Shown here: piece after piece, positions 27,683 to 35,439 of the stretch | Layout of the letters: each line of letters opens with the position of its first letter | How positions within the stretch are numbered: the stretch's first letter is position 1 | Position numbers and translations under genes: made by a program | Notes under the pieces: generated by a model | Databases searched by the model: none | What the model saw: only the letters and a program-made list of their open reading frames with translations | Told to the model about the DNA's origin: nothing | Assembly (NCBI GenBank): GCA_018711655.1 | Contig: DVIA01000023.1 | Location: 1 to 49,746 of the forward strand | Direction: 5' to 3' | Origin: Candidatus Pullichristensenella avicola | GTDB lineage: Bacteria > Bacillota > Clostridia > Christensenellales > Aristaeellaceae | DNA length: 49,746 nt

Positions 27683-28483
27683 CTAGGCCTGCGTCGCCTG
27701 GGCGACCAGCGCGGTCATCTCCTGGGCGGTTTCGCCCTCGCGCAGCGCGCGAAGCATGACCACCAGGCGGCCGTTGTCGTTGTTGTAACTGCAGGTGACC
27801 AGCGACAGGAGCCTGTCGCCGCGCTCCACCTCCACGGGAATATCGAAAATGGAGCGCGCCCTTGCCTCGTTTACGAAGTTGAGAAAGTCCTCGTCGGTGT
27901 CGAAATTGAACGTCTGCATATCCACAAAATCCTGATCGCCGGGCGTGGCGGAAATGTCGAACACGGCGATGGGCACATACTGCGCGTTTTCATAGATGGT
28001 GTTGAACGTCGCAACGGCGTTTTCCTTGAGGTAATCCAGATCGCGGAAGAGATCCAGATCGCCGAACACCGAGCCGTCGCGCATGTTGTGGCCGTGGATG
28101 AGGATGTGCTCGTCCAGGGGATAGACGCTGTTGCCCGCGTCCATGAAAGCCGTGCCCTCGGCGGTCTGTTCGCCGAAGAAATTGTGGGTAAGGTAGTACT
28201 CGTTGTCGCGCTGCACAATGGCGAAATCAATGCTGTCCGAAGCCGAAAGCCAGCCGACGGTTTCCGCATTGGCGGAAAGCAGTTGGGAAAAGCTCTCCTG
28301 CGGCGCGGGGGCGGCCGCCTCCGCGCTGGCGCCATAGTAGAGGCTGCGCATGGCCGCGCCGGCGCGCTCGCCCTGGATGCGGGTGGCGATCTGCCATACG
28401 AGCATGGCCGCGCAGGCCAGCGCCACAAGCAGGCAGAGCACCCGAAGCGTAAAGTTGATCGCTCCCTTTCTATGCTGCGTCAT
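27683..28483 (-). CDS. srtB: Class B sortase
   Basis: A cysteine transpeptidase that cleaves a sorting signal and joins the protein to the cell wall. It has 266 residues. One N-terminal membrane anchor (about 12-33) is followed by an extracellular sortase domain with His132 (LIHGHNM), Cys231 (LVTCSY) and Arg239 (NGRLVV) in the expected order. The pattern YLTHNF, FMDAGN and the length before the Cys favour class B over class A. The start is ATG at 28481-28483. The upstream gene encodes a protein with an MPETG tail, its likely substrate. The gene symbol is by class only. Confidence 0.9.
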   Translation of the reverse strand: MTQHRKGAINFTLRVLCLLVALACAAMLVWQIATRIQGERAGAAMRSLYYGASAEAAAPAPQESFSQLLSANAETVGWLSASDSIDFAIVQRDNEYYLTHNFFGEQTAEGTAFMDAGNSVYPLDEHILIHGHNMRDGSVFGDLDLFRDLDYLKENAVATFNTIYENAQYVPIAVFDISATPGDQDFVDMQTFNFDTDEDFLNFVNEARARSIFDIPVEVERGDRLLSLVTCSYNNDNGRLVVMLRALREGETAQEMTALVAQATQA

Positions 28484-28498
28484 GTATTTTCCTCCGTC

Positions 28499-28523
28499 GC
28501 CGGAACAGGCGATCTGTTCCGGC
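28499..28523 (-). promoter_or_regulatory. Hairpin between surface protein and sortase genes
   Basis: GCCGGAACAG (28499-28508) and CTGTTCCGGC (28514-28523) form a perfect 10-bp stem with a 5-nt loop, 15 bp ahead of the sortase ATG. It has no T-run. It may set the substrate-to-sortase expression ratio by mRNA processing or stabilisation. Confidence 0.5.
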
Positions 28524-28583
28524 TTTCAGCGCGGAAAACCCGCGCCGCGGTCCCGATGGTTTCAAACGGCGCGCACGGCGCTT

Positions 28584-29675
28584 TCAGCCGCGCGCGGCCC
28601 GGCGCTTAAGGACGGCGTAGCCGCTCAGCGACAGGGCCAGCAGGCCCGCCAGCAGCGCGGTCGGCAGCGTGAACACGCCCGTTTCCGGCATGGTGCCGTC
28701 GTACTGGACGGCGCGGGTCTGCGTTTCGCCGCAGACGGCGCATGTGCGCTCCTGCTGGCCCTCGGCGTCCTCGGTAGCTTCCCGGACGGTCTTCCAGGCG
28801 CTCCACTCGTGGCCGGCGGCCGCTACGGCGCGGGTCTGCGTTTCGCCGCAGACGGCGCACTTGCCTTCCTCAACGCCCTCCTTGGTGCAGGTCGGCTGCG
28901 TAGTGACGGTCCAGGTCGTCACGCTATGGCCGGCGGCGGGGATGGGCTCGGTCCTGGTGTGCGCGCTGTTGAGCGTGCAGGTATAGGTCTTTACGCCTTC
29001 GGTGGTGCAACCGGCCGGCGTGGTCACCGCGCCATCGTCCCAGACATGGGCGTCGGGGTCGATGGCGATGGGCTCGGTCTTGGTGTGCGCGCTGTCGAGC
29101 GTGCAGGTATAGGTCATCACGCCCTCGGCGGTACAGGTGGCCGGCGTGGTTTCCGTACCGCTGTCCCAGACGTGGGCGTCCGGGTCGATGGCGATTTCGC
29201 GCTGGACGGTATCGCCGCAGACGGTGCACTCGCCCTCCTCAAGGCCGGGCTGCGTGCAGGTGGCCGCCGTGACGGCGTTCCAACTCGAAACGGTATGTTC
29301 GCCCGTGGCAGGGATGGATTCCTCGCGGGTGTGGGCGGGGTTGTTTTTGCAGGTGTAGGTCTTTACGCCCTCTTCGCCGCAGGTGGCCGGCTTGGTCACC
29401 GCGCCATCGTCCCAGTCGTGGGCGTCGGGGTTGACGGCCACTTCCTGCACGACCATTTTTCCGCACTTGGCGCACAGGCCCTGGCGGCTGCCGACCGCGG
29501 CGCAGGTGGGCTCCAGGGTCGTCGTCCAGGCATCGTCGGCCACTTCATGTTCGCCGCCCATTTCGCAGTTGACCGGGTCCAGGGCGATCTCCGGCGTTTC
29601 CTCAGCCAGCGCGGGCAGCATAACAAGCAGCGCGAGCGCCAGGGCAAACATACTTATGATTTTCCAGGTTTTCAT
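28584..29675 (-). CDS. Cell-wall-anchored protein with repeated Cys modules and MPETG sorting signal
   Basis: A 363-residue surface protein. The signal peptide (1-24, ending ALA) is followed by about six modules of 35-45 residues with the pattern DPDAHVWDDGAVTTPAxC...GVKTYTC or PTCTxxGxxxGxCxVCG. Two adjacent modules are near-identical. The C-terminus is a complete sorting signal: MPETG at 329-333, a hydrophobic helix, then KRRAARG. This is an LPXTG-like variant. The sortase gene starts 100 bp downstream, so it is probably that enzyme's substrate. ATG 29673-29675 follows a GGAGG-type site. Ligand or role is unknown; the C-x-x-C pairs may bind metal or form disulfides. Confidence 0.88.
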   Translation of the reverse strand: MKTWKIISMFALALALLVMLPALAEETPEIALDPVNCEMGGEHEVADDAWTTTLEPTCAAVGSRQGLCAKCGKMVVQEVAVNPDAHDWDDGAVTKPATCGEEGVKTYTCKNNPAHTREESIPATGEHTVSSWNAVTAATCTQPGLEEGECTVCGDTVQREIAIDPDAHVWDSGTETTPATCTAEGVMTYTCTLDSAHTKTEPIAIDPDAHVWDDGAVTTPAGCTTEGVKTYTCTLNSAHTRTEPIPAAGHSVTTWTVTTQPTCTKEGVEEGKCAVCGETQTRAVAAAGHEWSAWKTVREATEDAEGQQERTCAVCGETQTRAVQYDGTMPETGVFTLPTALLAGLLALSLSGYAVLKRRAARG

Positions 29676-29765
29676 GCTTTTTTCCTCCTTGCCTTTTTGG
29701 TCCCTCTTTGTTCCGGCGGGCCGGCCGCCGTTTTCCCGTTTCCTTCCCAACCCTCCATGCCTGGC

Positions 29766-29794
29766 ATTATACCATCGGCGTCCAGGCGCGTCAA
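29766..29794 (-). promoter_or_regulatory. Promoter of the surface protein-sortase operon
   Basis: On the minus strand, -35 TTGACG (29789-29794), a 17-bp spacer and -10 TATAAT (29766-29771). Predicted leader about 80 nt. Confidence 0.8.
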
Positions 29795-29927
29795 TCGCCG
29801 CCGGACAAGGGCGCATTAAGAATTCCGCCCGTTTCTGTGTCCTTTGTTATTTATATTCCGGCATCGGTATTTTAACACCTTTGCCGCAACTTTTCCCGCC
29901 GCCCCGGCGTCCAAGGCCGATTGGCGC

Positions 29928-30875
29928 TCACTTGCGATACTCTTCGAGAATGAACTTCGGCCGGCGCTTGGTTTCCATATAGATCTTGCCGACGTATTCG
30001 CCGATCATGCCCAGGGCGATCAGTTGCAGCCCGCCCAGAAGCCAGATGGACATAATCGTCGAGGCCCAGCCGGCGACGCTGTGGCCGGCGACGAGGGAAA
30101 CGATCACATACACCGCCATGGCCGCGCCCAGCAGCGCGCAGACAAACCCCAGCAGCGTCACCAGACGAATGGGCTTGTTGGAAAAGGAGGTGATGCCCTC
30201 CACCGCGAAGGCGACCATCTTTTTGAGCGGGTACTTCGATTCGCCGGCCACGCGCTCGCCGCGCTCGTAGTAGACCTCGGCGGTTTTAAAGCCCAGAAGC
30301 GGCACCATGCCGCGCAAGAACATGTTCACCTCGCCGAAACTGAGCAGGGCCTCCACCGCGCGGCGGGAGAGCAGGCGATAGTCGGCGGCGTTGTAGACCA
30401 TCTCCACGCCCAGTTTTTTCATCAGCTTATAAAAGCCCTGCGCGGTGGAGCGCTTGAAGGCGGTATCGCTGCTGCGGTCGTTGCGCACGCCGTAGACCAC
30501 GTCGCAGCCCTCGCGGTACTTTTCCAGAAAGCCGTAGATGGCGTTCACATCGTCCTGCAGATCGGCGTCGATGGTCACCAGCGCGTCGCAGGAATCGCAC
30601 ACCATGCGCATGCCGGCCCAGAGGGCGTTCATGTGGCCGGCGTTGTGCGCCAGCTTCACGCCCTCGAAGCGCTTGTCCTTCGCGTTGAGGGCGCAGATGA
30701 CCTCCCATGTCCTGTCGCGGCTGCCGTCGTCTACGAGCGTGACGCGGCTTTTTTCGTCGATGAGGCCCTTGCGCGTCATCTCGTCCAGAAGCTCCGCCAT
30801 GCGCGCGGCGGTGATGGGCAAAGCCTCCTCCTCATTGTAGCAGGGAATGACGATATACAGTACCGGAATTTTCAT
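29928..30875 (-). CDS. Membrane glycosyltransferase family 2 (GtrB/CsbB/DPM1-like)
   Basis: A 315-residue enzyme that probably transfers a sugar from a nucleotide donor to undecaprenyl phosphate. The GT-A domain has the N-terminal YIVIPCYNEEEALP, DDGS (49-52) and the metal-binding DADLQDD (103-109). Two C-terminal transmembrane helices (about 232-300) anchor it, ending with the family signature GEYVGKIYMETKRRPKFILEE. Such proteins supply lipid-linked sugars for decoration of teichoic acids or other wall glycans. It follows dnaE after 24 bp, so it is co-transcribed with it, an unusual partner. The adjacent acyltransferase and sortase genes may share the envelope role. Confidence 0.92.
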   Translation of the reverse strand: MKIPVLYIVIPCYNEEEALPITAARMAELLDEMTRKGLIDEKSRVTLVDDGSRDRTWEVICALNAKDKRFEGVKLAHNAGHMNALWAGMRMVCDSCDALVTIDADLQDDVNAIYGFLEKYREGCDVVYGVRNDRSSDTAFKRSTAQGFYKLMKKLGVEMVYNAADYRLLSRRAVEALLSFGEVNMFLRGMVPLLGFKTAEVYYERGERVAGESKYPLKKMVAFAVEGITSFSNKPIRLVTLLGFVCALLGAAMAVYVIVSLVAGHSVAGWASTIMSIWLLGGLQLIALGMIGEYVGKIYMETKRRPKFILEEYRK

Positions 30876-30899
30876 CGCGGTGCCCTCCTCTGTAGGCGC

Positions 30900-33800
30900 T
30901 TACTTATATATGACGTTTTTCTCTCCCAAAAGGTTCGCCAATTGGAAATAATCGTAACCCTCGTCCACCCAGTAGCGCTGCGGCGCGCGCTGGGCGCGGC
31001 CGGTTTCGGCGCTGACGAGAATGACGGGGATGTTCCCCGGCGTGGTTTCGAGAATTTCGAGCACCCTTGCGCGCGCGGCGTCCGGAGCCTTGATAAAGAG
31101 CTTTTTTTCGTTTGCGCTCTGGCGCGGGGGCGCGGCGGGCGCCTCCGCCACGGCGGCGCCATCCAGCGGACGCGCCGTTTCCAGCAGCAGCTTGGGCGTC
31201 TCCTCTTCGCGCACGGAGAGGCGGCCGGCAAGAAGCACGGCGGCATCCGGAACAAGCATGCCGCCCACGCGGTCGTAAACCTTGGGGAAAACCAGCACTT
31301 CGGTGGCGCCGTACATATCCTCCAACTGGACAAAGGCCATCATCGTGCCGGATTTGGTGGCCTTGAGCTTGCGTTCGGCAATGATGCCGCCCATTTCCAC
31401 CATTTTCTGGTCCCAGGCCATGCCGCCGTCGGCCTCCTCGGAAAGGCCCGCGAGAAAGCGGGAATTGACCTCCAGGCGGGAAAGGGCCTTTTCGTATTCG
31501 TCCAGCGGATGGCCGCTTATGTACACGCCCGTCACCTCGCGCTCCATGCGCAAAAGGTCGCGGCGGGAAAATTCGGGCAGGTCGGGAAGCGGCGGCGGGG
31601 CGATCTGGATCTCCTCTCCCATGTCGAACAGGGAGATCTGGCCGCGCACGGCGGTTTTCTGGCGGCGGCCGGCGGCGTCCACGGCGCGCTCGTACACGCC
31701 CAGTTTCTGGGCGCGATTGCCGGGCAATGCGTCCATGGCGCCGGCGCGAATGAGGCTTTCGATGCACTTTTTGTTCACCGCCGCGCCGGCCACGCGCTCG
31801 CACAGGTCGAACACGTCCTTGAACGGCCCGCCCGCCCCGCGCTCTGCGACGATGGCGGCGATGGCCCCGTGGCCGAGGTTTTTCACGCCGGAAAGGCCGA
31901 AGCGGATGGCCCCGTCCTCCACGGAGAACTTTTCCTGCGACTTGTTTACGTCCGGCGGCAGCACGCGGATGCCGCGCTTTTTGCAGGTTTGAATGTAATA
32001 GCCGACCTTGTCGGAATTGCCCGCCACGCTGTTCATCAGCGCCGCCATGAACTGCACGGGGTAGTGCAGTTTCAAATAGGCCGTCTGCACGGCGACGAGG
32101 GCGTAGGCCGCGGCGTGGGATTTGTTGAAGGCGTAGCTGGCAAAGGCGGTCATCTCGTCGAAAATGTGCTCGGCCACCTTCTCCGGCACGCCGTTGCGCA
32201 CCGCGCCGGGAACGATCACCTTGCCGTTTTCCACCTGGCCGTGGATGAAAATTTCCTTTTCCTTGGCCATGACGTCGTGCTTTTTCTTGGCCATGGCGCG
32301 GCGCACCAGGTCGCTGCGGCCGAAGGAATACCCGGCCAGGTCGCGCACGATCTGCATCACCTGCTCCTGGTAGACCATGCAACCGTAAGTGACGTCGAGG
32401 ATGGGCCTGAGCAGCGGCGTTTCGTAGCGCACGCTCGCGGGGTTGTGCTTGCCCTCGATATAGCGGGGGATGGATTCCATCGGCCCCGGGCGGTACAGGG
32501 AAATGGCGGCGATGATATCCTCGAAGTTTTCCGGCCGCATGTTGGTGAGGAACTGCTTCATGCCTGCGGATTCGAGCTGGAACACGCCGTCGGTATCGCC
32601 CTCGGAGATCATTTTGTAGACGCCCGCGTCGTCGAGGGGGATATCCTCGCTTTTGAACGGCTCTGCGCCCGCCTCGACGGCCAGGTCGATCGTATCCATG
32701 ATGACGTTGAGCGTGCGCAGGCCGAGAAAGTCCATTTTCAGAAGCCCCAGCGCCTCCAATGTGCCCATGGGAAACTGGGTGGTGACCACATCGTCGTTGG
32801 TCTGCAAAGGCACATAGTTGACCACCGGCTCGCTGGTGATGAGCACGCCGGCGGCGTGCGTGGAGGCGTTGCGCGGCATGCCCTCCAGCTTTTTCGCCGT
32901 GTCGATCACAGCGCGCACCTGGTCGTCCCCCTCGTAAAGGCGGCGCAGTTCCGAGGAAAGGGACAGGGCGCGCTCCAGCGTCATGCCCAGTTCAAAGGGC
33001 ACCAGCTTGGCCACCTGGTCGGTCTGCTGGTAGGACATGTCCATCACCCGGCCTACGTCGCGGATGACGGCGCGGGCGGCCATGGTGCCGAAGGTGATGA
33101 TCTGCGCCACATGATCCGGCCCGTAGCGGCGGCGCACATAGTCGATCACCTGGCCGCGGCGCTCGTAGTCGAAATCCACGTCGATATCGGGCATGGAAAT
33201 GCGCTCGGGGTTCAAAAAGCGCTCAAAGAGCAGGTTGTACTCAATGGGGTCGATGGAAGTGATGCCCAGGCAGTAGGCGACGATGGAACCCGCGCCGCTG
33301 CCGCGCCCCGGCCCCACGCCCACGCCGTGGGTGCGCGCGTAGTGGATAAAATCCCAGACGATGAGGAAATAATCCACATAACCCATGCCGGAAATGACGC
33401 CCAATTCGTACTCCATGCGCTCGCGCGCGTCCTCGCGGCCTGCACCGTAGCGCTCCCTGAGGCCCTTTTCGCACAGAGAACGCAGGTAGGAAAGCGCGTC
33501 CGTCTCGCCTTCGGGCAGGGGGAAGGTCGGCAGATGCGTGGTGGAAAAATCAAATTCCACATTGCAGCGCGCGGCGATCTTCGCCGTATTTTCGATGGCG
33601 TCGGGAAAATTGGGGAAAAGGGCGCGCATCTGCGCCTCGCTTTTGACGTAGATCTCGCGCGTGGTCATCTTCATGCGGTTGGGGTCGGAAAGCGTCTTGC
33701 CCGTCTGGATGCACATGAGCACCTCCTGGGCGTCGGCGTCCTCGCTTGTCAGGTAGTGGCAGTCGTTGGTGACGACCAGCGGGATGTCCATCTCCCGCGC

Positions 33801-34367
33801 CAGCTTCACAAGGCGCGGCAGAACCTGCTTCTCCTCGGGGATGCCATGGTCCTGCAATTCCACATAGAAATTGCCGCGGCCGAAGATGTCCAGATACTTC
33901 TGCGCCACCTGCCGCGCCTCGCCCTCGCGCCCGTCGAGCAGCAGCTTGGGCAGATCGCCCGAAAGACAGGCCGAAAGGGCGATCAGGCCGCCGGAATACT
34001 TCTTTAAAAGCGCATAATCCACGCGCGGGCGGTAGTAAAAGCCGCGCGTGAAGCCCTCGGAAACGAGGCGGGAGAGGTTCCGATAGCCCTCGTTGTTCTC
34101 GCAGAGAAGGACAAGATGCGAATATTCGCGGAACTGAGACTGCTTTTCGTCCATGTCCGGGCAGACGTACACCTCGCAACCGATGACGGGATGGATGCCC
34201 TCGCCGATGCAGGCGCGGTAGAAGTCCACCACGCCGTACATCACGCCGTGGTCAGTGATGGCGCAGGCGTCCATGCCCAGTTCCTTGAGCCGGGAAACCA
34301 GGGGCTTGATAGAACATGCGCCGTCCAGCAGGCTGTATTCGGTATGCAAATGCAGGTGTGTAAACAT
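30900..34367 (-). CDS. dnaE: DNA polymerase III subunit alpha (DnaE type)
   Basis: A 1155-residue replicative polymerase. It begins with a PHP domain (MFTHLHLHTEYSLLDG). The palm with catalytic aspartates is at PDIDVDFD near residue 393, and the fingers contain ERGQVIDYVRRRYG-like sequence. A helix-hairpin-helix region is followed by the OB fold (EMGGIIAERKLKATKSGTMM...) at about residues 960-1050. The start is ATG at 34365-34367; the frame runs 74 codons upstream through GC-rich spacer without a start signal. In Firmicutes, DnaE works beside PolC, extending primers on the lagging strand; whether polC exists here cannot be seen. It is followed by the glycosyltransferase gene. Confidence 0.97.
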   Translation of the reverse strand: MFTHLHLHTEYSLLDGACSIKPLVSRLKELGMDACAITDHGVMYGVVDFYRACIGEGIHPVIGCEVYVCPDMDEKQSQFREYSHLVLLCENNEGYRNLSRLVSEGFTRGFYYRPRVDYALLKKYSGGLIALSACLSGDLPKLLLDGREGEARQVAQKYLDIFGRGNFYVELQDHGIPEEKQVLPRLVKLAREMDIPLVVTNDCHYLTSEDADAQEVLMCIQTGKTLSDPNRMKMTTREIYVKSEAQMRALFPNFPDAIENTAKIAARCNVEFDFSTTHLPTFPLPEGETDALSYLRSLCEKGLRERYGAGREDARERMEYELGVISGMGYVDYFLIVWDFIHYARTHGVGVGPGRGSGAGSIVAYCLGITSIDPIEYNLLFERFLNPERISMPDIDVDFDYERRGQVIDYVRRRYGPDHVAQIITFGTMAARAVIRDVGRVMDMSYQQTDQVAKLVPFELGMTLERALSLSSELRRLYEGDDQVRAVIDTAKKLEGMPRNASTHAAGVLITSEPVVNYVPLQTNDDVVTTQFPMGTLEALGLLKMDFLGLRTLNVIMDTIDLAVEAGAEPFKSEDIPLDDAGVYKMISEGDTDGVFQLESAGMKQFLTNMRPENFEDIIAAISLYRPGPMESIPRYIEGKHNPASVRYETPLLRPILDVTYGCMVYQEQVMQIVRDLAGYSFGRSDLVRRAMAKKKHDVMAKEKEIFIHGQVENGKVIVPGAVRNGVPEKVAEHIFDEMTAFASYAFNKSHAAAYALVAVQTAYLKLHYPVQFMAALMNSVAGNSDKVGYYIQTCKKRGIRVLPPDVNKSQEKFSVEDGAIRFGLSGVKNLGHGAIAAIVAERGAGGPFKDVFDLCERVAGAAVNKKCIESLIRAGAMDALPGNRAQKLGVYERAVDAAGRRQKTAVRGQISLFDMGEEIQIAPPPLPDLPEFSRRDLLRMEREVTGVYISGHPLDEYEKALSRLEVNSRFLAGLSEEADGGMAWDQKMVEMGGIIAERKLKATKSGTMMAFVQLEDMYGATEVLVFPKVYDRVGGMLVPDAAVLLAGRLSVREEETPKLLLETARPLDGAAVAEAPAAPPRQSANEKKLFIKAPDAARARVLEILETTPGNIPVILVSAETGRAQRAPQRYWVDEGYDYFQLANLLGEKNVIYK

Positions 34368-34590
34368 GCTTTTCCCCCGTATGTAAGGTCCTGCGCAGCG
34401 CCGAAGTCCCGCGCCGCTTCGAAAACGCGGCGTCCCCGCGTTCCGCAGAGCGTTCGCCGCCGGAAAATCCTGCAGGCGCGCCGCTTTCAGATGCGCCCGA
34501 CGCCGGGAAGTCCCGCCTTTTTCCGGCACTTCTCCCCATAAGAAGCCCCGCATCCCCCGCCTGCGCTCCCACGCAGGAGTCTGCCCCATG

Positions 34591-34714
34591 CTCTACGGGG
34601 CAGACTCCGTCGCGCAACTGCGCGGTAGCCCTGGCCGCCGGCACTGCCGGCTGCTCTACGGGACAGACTCCGTCGCGCAACTGCGCGGCAGCCCTGGCCG
34701 CCGGCACTGCCGGC
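34591..34714. repeat. 63-bp tandem repeat, two copies
   Basis: Copies begin with CTCTACGGG at 34591 and 34654 and share CAGACTCCGTCGCGCAACTG and CCCTGGCCGCCGGCACTGCC. The array ends 4 bp from the stop codon of the YhcN-like gene (minus strand), so it lies directly in that gene's 3' flank. The rest of 34368-34590 shows no gene. Confidence 0.85.
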
Positions 34715-34718
34715 CGGC

Positions 34719-35267
34719 CTAGCGCAGGGTTGTGGGATTGCGCACGATGCGGTTGATCTCGTCGGCAAGCGCGTCGGCGCGGTCGCCGCCGCGGATCTTG
34801 TCGGATAGCTCAAAGATGGCGTCCACGTCCGCCTCTTCGCTGGTAACGGCCACGGTCTGGATGGTCGGGTCCGCCTCACGCACGACGCCGGCCACCATTT
34901 CGCGAATGCGTTCGGTGGTCTCGCCCTGGTAGGCGTCTGTGTAGCGCACGGCCACCAACGCCGTGGTGCCGGTCACGACAACGCGGCTGTCGGCGATTTC
35001 AGAAATCTGGTTGATGGCGGTCTCGACCTGCGCGGCGTTGGCCGCCCAGTCAAAGGGCGTCGCCGAGCCCTCGCCCGCGCCGGCCTCTCCGGCCAGGCCG
35101 GACTGGTTCGCGTTGCTGGCGTTGCCCACGTCGCCGGTGCTGTTCATGCCCGCCGAGGGCGAGGGCGCCGCACCGTCCACGCGGTTGCCGGAATTCATGC
35201 ACCCGGTCGCGCACAGAGCCAGCGCCAGCAGCGCCGCAGTCAGGATCGTCCATTTGAAAACCTTCAT
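34719..35267 (-). CDS. YhcN/YlaJ-family sporulation lipoprotein
   Basis: A 182-residue lipoprotein. The lipobox ends ATGC with lipidated Cys23. A Ser/Asn/Gly-rich linker follows. The C-terminal domain (about 80-182) fits the spore lipoprotein family: ETAINQISEIADSRVVVTGTTALVAVRY, then ERIREMVAGVVREADPTIQTVAVT and a final helix. Members localise to the forespore membrane or spore cortex and affect germination or outgrowth. ATG 35265-35267 follows AAGGAGG with 8-base spacing. It is between the nucleoside kinase (172 bp upstream) and dnaE (351 bp downstream). Family assignment is from pattern only. Confidence 0.8.
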   Translation of the reverse strand: MKVFKWTILTAALLALALCATGCMNSGNRVDGAAPSPSAGMNSTGDVGNASNANQSGLAGEAGAGEGSATPFDWAANAAQVETAINQISEIADSRVVVTGTTALVAVRYTDAYQGETTERIREMVAGVVREADPTIQTVAVTSEEADVDAIFELSDKIRGGDRADALADEINRIVRNPTTLR

Positions 35268-35439
35268 ATCGCATTCCTCCTTGCGCATCTATCTTGCGCA
35301 GTTGGAACGCAAATAAACCCAAAGCGGGCAAAACGAGGGATGGAAAAACCTGCGAGCGCATAAAGCCGGTTCCTGCGCGCCGAAACCGTCTGCGCCCGCC
35401 GCATCCCCCGAAAAACGCCCCGGCCGCCCGCGCGCCGTG

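Noticed and set aside
29844-34007. Very long plus-strand reading frame (over 1300 codons) across dnaE
   Set aside because: It is antisense to dnaE and the glycosyltransferase, whose conserved motifs are on the minus strand. High GC removes stop codons from the opposite strand.
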